A stretch of 64,000 nt of DNA, from the NCBI RefSeq assembly GCF_040183065.1, contig NC_091121.1, positions 62,962,287 to 63,026,286 on the forward strand, given 5' to 3'. The notes under the pieces are model-generated. The model saw nothing but the letters and a program-made list of their open reading frames with translations, did not search any database and was not told the DNA's origin. Positions 14,040-23,280 of this stretch are shown here, piece by piece (position 1 is the first letter of the stretch; each line of letters starts with the position of its first letter). Origin of the DNA: Periplaneta americana (Eukaryota > Arthropoda > Insecta > Blattodea > Blattidae). Made by a program: the position numbers and the translations under genes.

Positions 14040-16476
14040 TGAAGTAATACTCAATCATTCAAAATAAAATATTAGGAACATCGCTTGCATGAGGATCTCA
14101 CGCGCTAGCCGTGAGTCATCAAGACAGCTTAGACATAGATCAGTTTGTCAAACACTCACGGCAGCAATTACAACAACATCCCTTATATAGAACAGAACAG
14201 AGTATCTAGTTTTATAACTGCAAGTCTGTTTATTTCATCAGTACAAACAGAGACTAATAAAATTGTATGCCGTTTTCAGTCCGAACAATCAAAGCCGGTG
14301 CTGGTCCCTGGCGACCCGGAACGCAACCACATGAAGATGGTAGACGAGGAAGGAGGCATCCGCTACCATGAGAACCAACTCAAAGCTTCGGTAAGTTGAA
14401 CATGAGATAAAAATAATATGAGTCGAACAACTCCAGACCGACCAGACCTGAATGTATTATAACAGGCTGACGAATAACTTCGTAGCGTTTTTGTTTTCAA
14501 TGGCAATAGGGTCTTTGAAACAAATTTGTTTAGGGCTTGTTATTTGTTACTTTAATGCCACAGTATTGTGTTACTGAATACGTCTTTTTTAATTTTTAAG
14601 AATGTTTTTGTTAATTTTTGGCTAAAGAAATGAAGTGTCAAGTACAAAGAAACAAGGTTAGGTCACGGTGGCTACGGGCGGGTTAGAACGACCCTTTGCA
14701 CATCGGCCATACTGAAGCCTATTGTGTACCCCGAAGTGTATGGGATGAATGAGGATGATGGTGTACCAGCACACCGGCCGCATGTGACCTCATCCACTCA
14801 CTCAATGGGGGGGGGCTCCTACCCTTCCCCTCTCTAAGTTCGTACCGCCAAGGTGACCAAGCGGCACAGGATCCATTCCAACGGCCCTTCCAAGAAGTTG
14901 AAGCACCCTCGGAAGTGCTCTTAAAGAATGAATCTGGCAGAGATATTGCGGAAGGCTGGGAACCCAGGAGAGGTTTCAGAAAGGATGCCTCCTCCCATAA
15001 GCGGATGAAGACATGGGTCTCGACCTGAATATGACTATTGAATGAGATGAGAAAGATGAATGATACGATATGAAAATCTAAATTCTTTTTCTACACGAAA
15101 GGGGAAGGAAAAATGGACCGTGGCAATGAAAATTCAAACCCGGCATTTGCCTAAGTAACTCTGGAAAACCACGGAAAAACCACAATCAGGTTGGTCGGTC
15201 CGGGAATCGAACCTTGGACCTACCGAATGCGAGTCCCATGCGATACGCATGAGTCAACTCGCGCGGTGTAGAAAGAAACTAACATTACCGACATGTACTT
15301 TTGTTTTAGTTTAACTTTTTAAGAGAAGAATAAAGACATCGGCGGCTGCTAGAACCATTTGCACCCTTTACAGGAGGAACGCCTTGGGGGAAAGTACGGC
15401 ACTAAAATTGTTTTCTCGTTGCAAAGAGAACCATTTTAACATGAATGATTCTCTATGTTCTGGAAAACCGTGCAACCTTGATGAATGCCGTTTAAATGTT
15501 TTAATTCACGATTATCCACTTCAGGCTACACGGGAATTGGTCAATATGATGAATTATGACCAATCAACCATCGTACGACACATGCACCCATTCCATGGTT
15601 AAAGTTTAAAAAATTGGGTATCCTACCTACGTTTTGAGCTATTGCAACAAAAATCAGCGCATTACATTTGTAGGCCTACTTCTTTGCTTGCTCATTATCG
15701 TTTAGGTCGATCACTTTTGTCCCAGATTGTTATTGGTGACGAAAATATAATGCTTTACATCAACATCCAGAACAGAAACACGAAAGCCATTTGAAACGTA
15801 TTTCAAACTTCGGCCATTTGCACGTCCAAGGTCGTATGAACGGAAATAATATTCAACAATAAAGACTTTTTCTCTGTTGTGAGAATCATAATTACAGCAC
15901 TAAGCGTAAGCCAAACACTGAATCTGCAATATGTATAAATATTCTGTCAAATAAATGAATACTTGGTTGCAAGACAAACATACGCTCTAGCTGAGCGAAA
16001 ATTTCAGCAGATCTGCTGTTCGTTTTGGCGCTGACTGTACAATGCCTGGTAGTGGAGTATAAAGATTAATAATTATTTTGAAACAGGACTGTTGATGAAT
16101 TAATAAACTCCTTAGCAGGAGCTGCTAGAATATAGGAACAGATGGGAATATAACATTGTATATATGATGTTGATGCAAAGGCGTTATTAAGTGATAATTG
16201 GATGGCTGTGACTCGTAACAGAGAGATATGACTGGAGAAGCTTGTGAGGAAAGAGAGGACTCTCATTGGGTTGTGATGGTGATAAATTAAAGTGAAAACG
16301 CTACATTCTTGAATCTCAGGCGTTACTACCCATGCAGACATCGCCACGTCAACACTAAAGAGAAAACTTTTTCTGTCGATGGATATAAAAACTTTCTAAA
16401 TATGTACCGTTATTTCGACTTGTTGCAGGCCGCCCTCGCCACGCAGCTCAGCATCACACCAATGCAGCTCAAGTAA
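299..16476 (+). CDS. Ldh_2-family malate/L-lactate dehydrogenase, copy A (exons 3-9, 5' end outside window)
   Basis: Seven GT-AG exons: 299-360, 447-500, 5135-5233, 10627-10822, 12472-12629, 14280-14390 and 16429-16476 (TAA). They join in frame to 242 residues of an NAD(P)-dependent 2-hydroxyacid oxidoreductase of the Ldh_2 family (PF02615: malate, lactate, sulfolactate, ureidoglycolate and diketogulonate dehydrogenases). Family signatures seen in order: [48 protein letters not shown] and a C-terminal [11 protein letters not shown]. The first two exons lie left of the window; copy B shows what they should encode. No frameshift or internal stop is seen, and all splice sites are canonical, so it looks intact. 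Copy B lies 8.0 kb downstream on the same strand. The substrate cannot be told from sequence. The protein is probably soluble, since no signal or membrane segment is seen in the part present. Confidence 0.9.
447..500 (+). CDS. Copy A exon 4
   Basis: TTGCAG acceptor and GTGCGT donor; 54 bases, phase 0, encoding [18 protein letters not shown]. The intron before it is only 86 bp, against 1.45 kb at the same place in copy B. 12 of 18 residues match copy B exon 4. Confidence 0.9.
501..1140. other. Intron 4 of copy A, no recognised feature
   Basis: AT-rich intronic sequence with short A/T runs. I see no exon, repeat end or RNA gene in it. Confidence 0.5.
1141..1209. repeat. (ATC)n microsatellite
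   Basis: About 23 uninterrupted ATC units directly abut the tRNA-like head of the SINE at 1210. On the minus strand they make a poly-Met artefact frame. Confidence 0.97.
1210..1445 (+). mobile_element. tRNA-derived SINE (family 1)
   Basis: Pol III A-box-like ACGGTTAGCGCGTCTGG and B box GGTTCGATTCCC are followed by a body GTTACCTGGTTAAGGTTTTT, CTGGACCCCGGACTCATTTC and an A-rich end. A second copy of the same family lies at 22664-22890. Confidence 0.85.
1446..2180. other. Intron sequence, no recognised feature
   Basis: AT-rich. Short open frames on both strands show no domain or splice context. Confidence 0.45.
2181..2345. repeat. (TTTA)n-rich tract
   Basis: Imperfect TTTA/TTTG tetranucleotide repeats lie just beyond the 3' side of the minus-strand LINE at 2387. 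They may be an expanded LINE tail, but a gap of about 40 bp separates them. Confidence 0.85.
2387..3552 (-). mobile_element. 5'-truncated Jockey-like non-LTR retrotransposon
   Basis: The minus strand encodes reverse transcriptase pieces: [28 protein letters not shown], the catalytic FADD in [14 protein letters not shown], then [16 protein letters not shown] and a C-terminal [15 protein letters not shown]...[12 protein letters not shown] region typical of Jockey-type ORF2. The frame starts abruptly near 3552, so endonuclease and ORF1 are missing. A pentanucleotide satellite (2769-2925) splits the frame between the RT and its C-terminal domain. It is inactive. Confidence 0.85.
2769..2925. repeat. 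(ATATT)n microsatellite inside LINE RT
   Basis: About 31 pentanucleotide units with one interruption near 2842. The array sits in the middle of the LINE reading frame, so it grew or inserted after the LINE landed. Confidence 0.95.
3553..4189. other. Intron sequence, no recognised feature
   Basis: AT-rich. No exon or repeat boundary could be identified. Confidence 0.45.
4190..4485 (+). mobile_element. tRNA-derived SINE (family 2)
   Basis: The head GTCTAGAGCGCTGGACTTTT, followed by a B box GGTTTGATCCC, resembles a tRNA. The body contains ACGGGGTTTTCTCCGGGAGG and CACATCACGGGTGTAGCG. The 3' end is uncertain. Confidence 0.7.
4694..4984. mobile_element. MITE with TIRs (GTCCGTCCCAGG...)
   Basis: GGTCCGTCCCAGGGTTCTGT at the left is matched in inverted orientation at 4957-4980, with TCTGTGGAGTA continuing in both arms. 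About 290 bp, non-coding, 150 bp before exon 5. Superfamily unknown. Confidence 0.7.
5135..5233 (+). CDS. Copy A exon 5
   Basis: TTCACAG acceptor and GTAATA donor; 99 bases, 33 codons, phase 0. It encodes the [12 protein letters not shown] block and the [13 protein letters not shown] block, which are cofactor/substrate-pocket motifs of the Ldh_2 family. 26 of 33 residues match copy B exon 5. Confidence 0.92.
5234..5825. other. Intron 5 start with a DDE-transposon scrap
   Basis: GCGTAGAAGGTTTTAGCTGATAAT near 5549 recurs at 7772, and 5480-5580 weakly resembles the C terminus of a Tc1/mariner-type transposase (...LVDAASYRT... in another frame reads as a degraded tail). Otherwise nothing is recognised. 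Confidence 0.3.
5826..6216. mobile_element. MITE with TIRs (TTTTTTGAAA-TGGGACATGACAG)
   Basis: ATGGGACATGACAG at 5845 is mirrored by CTGTCATGTCCCAT at 6191-6204, with T-runs/A-runs outside both. About 390 bp, non-coding. The target-site duplication is obscured by the homopolymers. Confidence 0.75.
6217..6724. other. Intron sequence, no recognised feature
   Basis: AT-rich with several GTAGGCCTA-like words. No gene or repeat end seen. Confidence 0.45.
6733..7764 (+). mobile_element. hAT (Charlie-like) transposon relic
   Basis: Terminal inverted repeats CAATGGTTCCTAAAC (left) and, reversed, CAGTAGTTCCCAAAC (right) are flanked by CTTTAAAG (6725-6732) and CCTTAAAG (7765-7772), an 8-bp duplication with one mismatch fitting the hAT nTnnnnAn pattern. 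Inside, 7040-7280 encodes [20 protein letters not shown] and [10 protein letters not shown], and later frames carry degraded C-terminal pieces of a ZBED/GTF2IRD2-like hAT transposase. Many stops; dead. Confidence 0.8.
7775..8100 (+). pseudogene. DDE transposase fragment (Tc1/mariner-like)
   Basis: Frames with stops read [13 protein letters not shown] and [14 protein letters not shown], which is the (S/N)P-x-L-T-P-x-D-F-F-L-W motif around the third catalytic acid of these transposases, and later [10 protein letters not shown] near the usual C terminus. Only a scrap remains. Confidence 0.6.
8183..9139. mobile_element. TIR element, about 0.96 kb, non-coding
   Basis: AATTGAAGACCTGAACTGAC at 8183 is matched in reverse by GTCAATTCAGGTCTTCAATT ending at 9139, with ACAAACAT...AAGTCCA continuing in both arms (TIR of 35 bp or more). 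Inside, GAGCGGTATGTT (about 8405) and AACATACCGCTC (about 8492) form a second inverted pair. No transposase frame. Confidence 0.75.
9140..9890. other. Intron sequence, no recognised feature
   Basis: AT-rich, no supported element. Confidence 0.45.
9897..10357. mobile_element. MITE with TCAGG(T/C)TTAGGATCC TIRs
   Basis: TCAGGTTTAGGATCCGAGAC at the left and the reverse of CCGGATCCTAAGCCTGA at the right bound 461 bp. Both ends are flanked by TTATTA, compatible with a TTA duplication of PIF/Harbinger type. Non-coding. Confidence 0.75.
10627..10822 (+). CDS. Copy A exon 6
   Basis: TTCTCAG acceptor and GTAAAT donor; 196 bases, entering in phase 0 and leaving in phase 1. It encodes the E-x-x-R-K-G-x-P-I-x-x-G-W-A-x-D-x-x-G segment, the PLGG block and the SGYKGYGL block. 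The length is identical to copy B exon 6, with about 49 of 66 residues the same. Confidence 0.94.
10907..11228. repeat. Tandem array, 79-84 bp unit, 4 copies
   Basis: Units starting AAGGCCGCGGCTTTCAGAAA begin at 10907, 10986, 11070 and 11149. Each contains the near-palindrome ATATCTCATTTGAGATAT. The third spacing is 84 bp because the second unit has a 5-base insertion (AGCCT). Confidence 0.95.
11345..12130. repeat. Tandem array, about 143 bp unit, 5.5 copies
   Basis: TTTAGAGAGG occurs at 11391, 11534, 11677, 11821, 11962 and 12106, spaced 141-144 bp. Each unit carries AGTATGCATCAAATGCTTGG and ACTGCATATACAG. It sits in intron 6 of copy A, beginning about 115 bp after the 79-bp array. Confidence 0.95.
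12472..12629 (+). CDS. Copy A exon 7
   Basis: TTTGCAG acceptor and GTGAGT donor; 158 bases. The first codon (Gly) is split with exon 6. It encodes [20 protein letters not shown] followed by [15 protein letters not shown] and a helix [16 protein letters not shown], matching the family C-terminal half (G-Q-x-F-x-x-I-x-P). The copy B equivalent lies beyond the right edge. Confidence 0.93.
12815..13790 (-). mobile_element. Degraded non-LTR retrotransposon 3' part
   Basis: Minus-strand frames near 13650-13790 read [16 protein letters not shown] and [14 protein letters not shown], resembling the region after the YADD box of insect LINE reverse transcriptases (glkvN-x-x-K-T-x-x-x-x-F). The (ATTGT)n tract at about 12815 may be the tail. 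Heavily decayed. Confidence 0.55.
13988..14038. repeat. (AAT)n microsatellite
   Basis: About 17 AAT units in intron 7 of copy A. Confidence 0.95.
14280..14390 (+). CDS. Copy A exon 8
   Basis: TTTTCAG acceptor and GTAAGT donor; 111 bases, 37 codons, phase 0. It contains [15 protein letters not shown], the conserved 'v-x-x-P-G-[ED]-x-E' motif near the C terminus of Ldh_2 enzymes. Confidence 0.93.
14645..15060. repeat. GC-rich unclassified repeat-like segment
   Basis: Base composition rises sharply against the AT-rich intron, with a G9 run at about 14808 and phrases such as GGCACAGGATCCATTCCAAC. It abuts a SINE and has no open frame of note. It looks like an inserted repeat of unknown class. 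Confidence 0.35.
15115..15275 (-). mobile_element. tRNA-derived SINE (family 3), reversed
   Basis: On the minus strand a head GCGCGAGTTGACTCATGCG is followed by the B box GGTTCGATTCCCGG and then GTGGTTTTTCCGTGGTTTTC, the same kind of head-body join as in the other SINEs here. Confidence 0.7.
15354..15860 (+). pseudogene. mariner transposase relic (N-terminal half)
   Basis: The frame at 15384 reads [39 protein letters not shown] and [10 protein letters not shown], the mariner helix-turn-helix region, then a stop. Continuing frames give [11 protein letters not shown], corresponding to the first catalytic Asp motif (GDE-x-W). The C-terminal half is missing. Confidence 0.75.
15861..16428. other. 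End of intron 8, no recognised feature
   Basis: No repeat or exon other than the acceptor of exon 9. Confidence 0.45.
16429..16476 (+). CDS. Copy A exon 9, terminal, with TAA stop
   Basis: Acceptor CTTGTTGCAG, then 15 codons ([15 protein letters not shown]) and TAA at 16474-16476. This short alanine/leucine-rich tail closes the reading frame in phase 0 from exon 8. Confidence 0.9.
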   Translation, partial: AALATQLSITPMQLK

Positions 16477-16598
16477 CATGTGTTTTATTACTTGCATACA
16501 TGGCCTGTCTTTACATCAGTGGCGGCTATTCAAGTGAAGTAGGTGAAGGCCACCTTCACCCCTTTGTTCGTGCTTTAATAACATAATTATATTTTATC

Positions 16599-16614
16599 AA
16601 TAAATTAAAATAAA
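16599..16614 (+). terminator. Candidate poly(A) signals for copy A, supplied by a transposon
   Basis: AATAAA at 16599-16604 and again at 16609-16614 are the first canonical signals after the stop, 122 nt downstream. Both lie inside the hAT-type element that begins at 16517. No AATAAA lies between the stop and the element. Use of these signals is inference. Confidence 0.45.
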
Positions 16615-17014
16615 ATGCATTCCTCACTGAACCATATTTTTCTCTACTTTTTAATCTGTCTTGTTCGGCTTAATCTGCTCAGTTAACCTTCTTCGGCAGT
16701 ACTTCAGAAGAATTCCTCACCAGTCAGGCCACATGACTAGCAGTCCAGATAGTGAGGGGTGTGAATGCTGAAGGTTCGAAGGAGACTTTCCTTTTCGCCT
16801 TCAGTAAACAAACCCGGTTGCCATGACAACGACTTGCTTACTATGAACTGCCGACTCATTCCGCGACGATGTTATGAACATAGAGTTAGTATTCTCGGAA
16901 AATGGAATCGCTCTCTCGTACAAACATTGGACCAGGGCCGCAAACTGTAATATTTTACAACTAAATAAGAAAACATAAAAGAGTATGTAAAGAAATTAGA
17001 TATTGTTTAAATTT

Positions 17015-17019
<5 letters not shown>

Positions 17020-17062
<43 letters not shown>
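17020..17062. repeat. (TA)n microsatellite
   Basis: About 21 TA units inside the hAT-type element. Confidence 0.95.
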
Positions 17063-17066
<4 letters not shown>

Positions 17067-17756
17067 GTACTTTTTAACGTTAGCATCTCTTGAATATTAT
17101 ATTTTGTGTACATTTTTAAACATGTTGGTACTATGTAATAAAAAAAGTTGGCATAAAATTTGAAACTACGTTTAACATCTCTTACCCGCGCTGATCAACG
17201 ACTTCGTTTTTAGTCTATACGTATTCTTCGTTGTGACAAGTGCAGTGAAGTGTTACGGTGTTAGCAAATGTATTAGTACGATGAAAACATGAATCCTTTA
17301 AACGATTTAGTGTGTAATCTTTTGGCGACACCGTTCTCTCGTTGTTCTGCAGAAGATAAACAAGATAAGTTATTTCAAAATACGGCAGACCGACACCTCA
17401 CAATAATATAACTGTGGAGCGAAGTGTAAGATAAAAAATTTGAAAGCGATCTGAGAAACGTAATTTCGCCCTAAGGATGTATTTGTGGTGTTTGATTTTT
17501 TTTTTTTTTTTTAAGTTTCCTATTCAACAAAATATTGCTTTGATTTATGTGTAGCTGCATGATTTTATTATATATTGGAAATCGCATGTTCTGAAATTAA
17601 TTTAAAATATCAATAGCTACAGTTTATGAATATGATTGTGATTTTGAATTTTGTTATGGGTAAGTAATATTTCTTCATTTATTGTGTACTCTTTTAATTT
17701 GATGTGTTGTATAAAATGTTGTGTTAAATTTGGTTTTTTATATATCATGTGAAGTT

Positions 17757-17758
<2 letters not shown>

Positions 17759-17821
<63 letters not shown>
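17759..17821. repeat. (TA)n microsatellite
   Basis: About 31 TA units inside the same element. Confidence 0.95.
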
Positions 17822-17824
<3 letters not shown>

Positions 17825-18694
17825 ATGGAAGTTCTGTTGGTACAGTGAATTCTTCGGGGTTAAGGGGGCGTAACCCCCGAAAATGTTGCAAATTTGTATG
17901 TATTATATGCTTTCATTTTCATGAAATTTAAGAAAATGGTGAATATGTTACATTAATCCAATATGGCCACCGTATAGCTCGCAAAATCGTTCGCAACATC
18001 ATCAATGACGTCACGACTATCCATCGATTCCAGGAAATTACCTAGAATTCTATTGGCCTTCACCTAATTTATCTGGCACGAGCCGCCACTGCTTACATAG
18101 GAGGTGTACAATATATTTTTATAATCAATAAAGAGTAGAAATAAATCCTCTATCCTTCTATACTAACTATGTCTGAAAATTTTCCTGGATAATTGTTGCT
18201 TGCATCATAGTGGAATACGTAAGCGTCGGCGCCAATTCCAGGGTTTCCCGTGGTTATTTGGATATCTACCTCAGGAAAACCATGGAGTTGATCTCCTGGT
18301 GAAGATGCTATAGCAGTAATTTCTCGTTAGTATTTAATCTATGATAAGAATGAATCATATATGTCAACTTGAAAATTCCGCCTGGACTCTGCGATTTTGC
18401 CGTTTGAATCTGCAACGTGGAAAGCCGCCGCTGTGGTCTTTAGAATAACGCTGATTCGTGTACTTGTGGTATCAATAAAACTTATCAATGTAATGGGCAC
18501 ATGCAGACTTGATTTGTGCTACAATGGCCACGGAGAAAGATTTGGCTTTTAGCGTCTCTGATAAAGCACGTGGAAGATATAGGACCAGAGTGTGACGTTG
18601 CAACTAACAGCATTCCCCCTTCTCTCACTTCCATGGCAGACAGCTGGATGGGCCGGTGAACGGGCAGACAGGTAAGCGCGGAAAAAAAAGGGAA

Positions 18695-18975
18695 TATATC
18701 TATGTGGTAACGTCGTGTATGGCTCAGACGGTTCAGGCGATTGCTGCCGGTCTGAAGTTGCGCTCGGGCGCGGGTTCGACCCCCGCTTGGGCTGATTACC
18801 TGGTTGGGTTTTTTCCGAGGTTTTCCCCAATCGTAAGGTGACTGCCAGGTAATCTATAGCGAATCCTTGACCTCACCTCGCCAAATACCATCTCGCTATC
18901 ACCAATCTCATCGACGCTAAATAACCTAGTAGTTGATACAACGTCGTTAAATAACCAAGTAAACTAAACAAACAA
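18695..18975 (+). mobile_element. tRNA-derived SINE (family 4)
   Basis: The head ATGGCTCAGACGGTTCAGGC and B box GGGTTCGACCCCCG lead into TTACCTGGTTGGGTTTTTTC, related to the family 1 body. It ends with repeated ACGTCGTTAAATAAC-type phrases and an AAAC-rich tail. Confidence 0.75.
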
Positions 18976-21500
18976 ACGTCGTGTATACTTCCTGTGTTCC
19001 ATCAGAAAGGGGGAGTAACGAATCTGGGGAGCGGAGGGACGGTAGTTAAAAAATATACGTTACTCAACTGTCACTAGTTGCTTCTTTGCTTGCGGGATCT
19101 TTAAAGATCTTGATTTTTGCTCAAACACTGACAGCAAAATAAAGTTGTAATTATTAATTACACAAACATAATGGTACACTGCAGTAGACGACAGAAATGT
19201 AGAGACAAAATTCAGTATATAAATATGAATGGAGAAAGAAGTACAATTTTATATAAAGTAATGGGCCAAATATGGCGGCCTGGTCTATTTTCATAGGTCT
19301 ACTCAACAGATCAGTAATTTGAAGTACCTATTCACACGTCTCTAGTACCTTACCACATAAAGACATGGAGTTAACTTTATTGAACGTTAAATAACATATT
19401 GTTGATGATTATGAATTATATGTAGTCAGTGCTTTCGGTTTACATTTATTGAGCGTGTAAATAAATTCAAATAGTAATTCAGTTTAGTGGCAAAAATAAC
19501 TTCAGATTCATATAATATCCTTAACCTTATGTTAAATTTGTGCTCATATAATGGTAATAATTACGATTTGTTCGTTATTACAAAAAATATAATTTAATTT
19601 TTATTATTCTATTTTATTTTTCACATAAATTTTATTTATTTATTGCACATGATGTTATATTTTAATATGGCATATATTTAAGAAGAATTTTTAATACTTT
19701 TTCTCAGAATTTGAATGCATATTTTTGTTACAATAATCCTGACTCGACAGCCCATAGACCGCCAAGGACTACCAGTCGACTGCTGACTTTATGTCAACAT
19801 TCCTTTTCAGATGTGAACGACGATCCAACTAGTACGGGGGTAACGGATCTCATCAGTCGTTCAGCTGGTTTTTCGTAACTGGATTTCGCTATCTATCATA
19901 GCTCCCCAAATACATCACGATGCTGAGTCCCATACATTGGCTGAACTTAAACTTAGTATCACTGCCTTGTCTAAGATTAATACCTAAGTCCTGTCACTGT
20001 TTTCCATAGAAAATAAATATACTTCATATATAATAATTTCTCGCAGAACAAGTACCTCTATGTCGCATCACGTGTTTATCCGTTTCAATCATGACGAAGA
20101 ACTACCCGCTCGTAACCCGCTTTCAAGGACGACTCAAAGCTAACCGTTTCCGTAACGGCGTAATCCATTCTGACATGCCTTCGTTGATAGAAAGATAATA
20201 ATTTATGTCAAACAATTTTTTTTATTAATTTAAGTCCACTGTTTGAATTATTATTTGTATCATACCAGGTTTTTCCACCAAAAAGCAAAACTGTTTCATC
20301 TGCATAAGAATAATGAACACCATTGTATTGTTGTAAGTCAATTTTTAATGTCCTTATCATTAATACACTATATTAAAAATAAAATGGGGCCAAGAACTGT
20401 GTCTTGGGAATTGTTTCCTATAGTTATTAAACAAATAATTGTTGAAACAATCTATTTAATTTATGTACGTTTCTTAACCGAAATTTATTTTTAAAAGTAG
20501 GTCTGACTTTATGTGAACCGCTTCATTGATCGGTTGCGATTTCTGCCGCGTGACCTTTTGTGAGAAACAATTGACTATCGGCGCAAACAATTGAAAGTCG
20601 GTGTTAAAATACTTCCCTCACTACTGATAGAAATACTTTTCGCACACTACTTTATAATAGTCAATTTTGAACATGTCTGCCTACCGTTAAAAATCTACTT
20701 TAAAAATGGCTGTCCAAAAAATAATAGAAGGCACTGCAATATAAGTGTGAATAACCATTTTATGCAAAAGTGTAAAATTTATTATAATATATTATCCACT
20801 TGAAACATTTTGGAATTGTGAAAGAAAGCGGTGTATTCATGAAAAGGAAATCTTATCTTCTCATTTGGTTGAATAGTAAATGATTTAATTTATGTTTGTC
20901 TTTTGAATGATAGTCCCTAGAATATGAACGATAAATGCAGCTATCATTAACAACATTATGTTAGAGCTGATTTGTCGCAGAAATGTGAAATTCATAATAA
21001 GAAATTATGTGCCGTCTCCGTGACACCGATTATTATCCTTGGTCACAATATCTGAAGGTTTTCATTCGGTGTTGTTAATGCTTACTTAATCGATTTTTCA
21101 TCTTGTTTGCTTGTAACTTGCCCTTTGACTCCAAATATCACAAGTATTGCAAAATACTGATTCCATAATTTGAATGGATCACTTCTATCACTTGTGCAAC
21201 ACAATTTTACCCAGTTATTCATTAAGTTGCAAGAAGAGTTCGTTTCGTCGTCATTAACGACATATTAATGGAATTTTGGTTCGTCTGAACTTGTGTACAA
21301 TTTATGCACGAATAATGAATATTCTTCAGTAAAGTTTCTTATACCTTCCATCATGCCGAAGACAACAAAATATAATTACAACACCAGAAAATAGTGCCCA
21401 GTATTAAAATAAGGTACGTATATTTTTATTCATTTCCCTTGGAATCTAATCAAGCTTGGATGGGTTTATGCTCAGAAGTACCAACATCGCGTCAAAACTA
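18976..21500. other. Intergenic, no recognised feature
   Basis: 2.5 kb of AT-rich DNA between the paralogues. Short frames (for example 20243-20494) have no domain, splice context or homologous look. Confidence 0.45.
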
Positions 21501-21504
21501 AGGA

Positions 21505-22085
21505 CAGTAAATATTAAATCTGTTGTATTTATACTTTTATTGAACTTCTATGTAGAATTTCTGCTGAAAAATAGGTCCAGAATTTTTTTCTGGTATTCCG
21601 ATCTAACGTTATTGTATTTACACTTTTATTGAACTTGTAGGTAGAATTTCTGCTGAAAACTAGGTGCAAGAATTTTTTCTGGCACCCCAATCTAACGTTA
21701 TTGTATTTATAATTTTATTGAACTTGTATGTAGAATTTCTGCCGAAAATTAGGTGCAAGAATTTTTTCTGGCATTCCAATCTAATGTTATTGTATTTATA
21801 CTTTTATTGAATTTGTATATAGAATTTCTGCTGAAAACTAGGTGCCAGAATTTTTTCTGCAATTCCAATCTAACGTTATTGTGTTTATACTTTCATTGAA
21901 CTTGGATATAGAATTTCTGCTGAAAATTAGGTGCAAGAATTTGCTGAAAACTAGGTGGAGAATTTTTTCTGGCATTCCAATCTAACGTTATTGTATTTAT
22001 ACTTTTATTGAACTTGTATGTAGAATTTATGCTGAAAACTAGGTGCAGAATTTTTCTGGCATTTCAATCTTACGTTATGGTATTA
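21505..22085. repeat. Tandem array, 89 bp unit, about 6.5 copies
   Basis: ATTGTATTTA-type starts at 21611, 21700, 21789, 21878 and 21990 are spaced 89 bp, except the last (112 bp, an internal duplication of GCTGAAAACTAGGTG). Units carry GTAGAATTTCTGCTGAAAA and AATTTTTTCTGGCATTCCAA. Confidence 0.93.
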
Positions 22086-22660
22086 TTTTATTTTTAGAAT
22101 ATACTAAATAGTCACTTCGGTTCCAAGCACTAATTTACACCGAAGACATTCGGATATATTGCAGGAGTGAACATAAATTTAGAACATGAAATCAAATTTT
22201 TAATTTAATACTGTATATAACTGTGCAGATTTTAATTGTTTATTGCTTGGATAGAGTACAACAAAAAATCGCAATACCATATTAATCCCAAGTGAATAGT
22301 TTTCCCAGAATTTTTTCTCCCTAAATGTTAACACTGTTTTACTCGATAGGTAAGCTTATTATCCGTACGATTCTGATTTATATTTTTAAGGTTCGATAAA
22401 CTTATGAGGAATGATTTATCCTTTCGCAGTTTTTAAATAAAACAGACAGTTTTCTTGTAAATGAAATAAAAATATTAACACATCGTTATTTCCAACCATC
22501 AGGAAGTCTGGCAACCCTGCTGCAGTGACTTAGAGACGGAATGCTGGAATTCAGACCCGAGTTCATGTGTATATTCGTAGGTGAGCCGGTTGCGTGCTGT
22601 TGTCAAAACATGCAGATTTTCAGCCTAATTTTCTAATTAATTAACCATGCACTCATTCAC
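22086..22660. other. Intergenic, no recognised feature
   Basis: No coding or repeat structure identified. Confidence 0.4.
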
Positions 22661-22663
22661 TAA

Positions 22664-22890
22664 AGTAACGGTTAGCGCATCTGGCCGCGAAACGAGGTGG
22701 TCCGGGTTCCATTCCCGGTCGGGGCATGTTACCTGGTTGAGGTTTTTTTCCGGGATTTTCCCTCAACCCAATGCTGAGTAACTATCGGTGCTGGACCCCG
22801 GACTCATTTCACCGGCATTATCACCTTCGTCTCATTCAGATGTTAAGTAACCTAAGATGTTGATGAATCGTCTAAATAAATAAAATAAAA
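22664..22890 (+). mobile_element. tRNA-derived SINE (family 1), second copy
   Basis: ACGGTTAGCGCATCTGGCCG and GGTTCCATTCCCGGTCGGGG closely match the 1210 copy, as does CTGGACCCCGGACTCATTTC. It ends in an (AAATA)n tail. Confidence 0.87.
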
Positions 22891-22974
22891 TAAAAAGTTC
22901 ACTAAATGAATAATAGATTTATTTTAATATATTCTATTGGCTCCTACAGTCTTCACAGTTATATCACTACACAA

Positions 22975-23125
22975 CTATTTACATAATACACAATGCTGGC
23001 TATGGATCAATTTCAATTTCACCATACTCCACTATTTCCTGGCATAGTTGCCTCATGAGGAATACCTTACTGGCGTCACTTATGAGGTTCAAACTGTATT
23101 CTAATAGTTGACTAAACAACAACAA
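22975..23125 (-). mobile_element. SINE-like repeat with TTGTTGTTTAGTCAACT head, copy 1
   Basis: The minus strand begins TTGTTGTTGTTTAGTCAACT and continues with AACCTCATAAGTGACGCCAG and GGCAACTATGCCAGGAAATA, matching the insertion at 25637-25886 and the repeat at 55205-55345. I recognise no pol III box. Confidence 0.75.
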
Positions 23126-23248
23126 TGTCAATTCAAACAAATCGCCATGTCGTACTTAAAGATTTTTTGGACATTTGGTGATTTAACTTATATTATTAAT
23201 ATTGAGTATAAGTACGAAATCAAGTAATTATATGTATGACAAAGTACG

Positions 23249-23280
<32 letters not shown>

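Larger units (their letters stand above)
16517..18091. mobile_element. Non-autonomous hAT-type element, 1575 bp
   Basis: The ends CAGTGGCGGCT and its reverse, with TAGGTGAAGGCC just inside both arms, are typical hAT termini. The flanks CTTTACAT (16509-16516) and CTTACAT (18092-18098) look like an 8-bp duplication with one base lost. Two (TA)n tracts (17020-17062, 17759-17821) lie inside. No transposase frame. It starts 40 bp after the copy A stop codon. Confidence 0.85.

Noticed and set aside
14645-15060. GC-rich stretch as a CpG-island promoter
   Set aside because: Lies within intron 8 of copy A next to a SINE, with no start exon nearby; more likely an inserted repeat.
20243-20803. Two 70-83 aa plus-strand frames
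   Set aside because: AT-rich chance frames without splice sites, domain or coding look.
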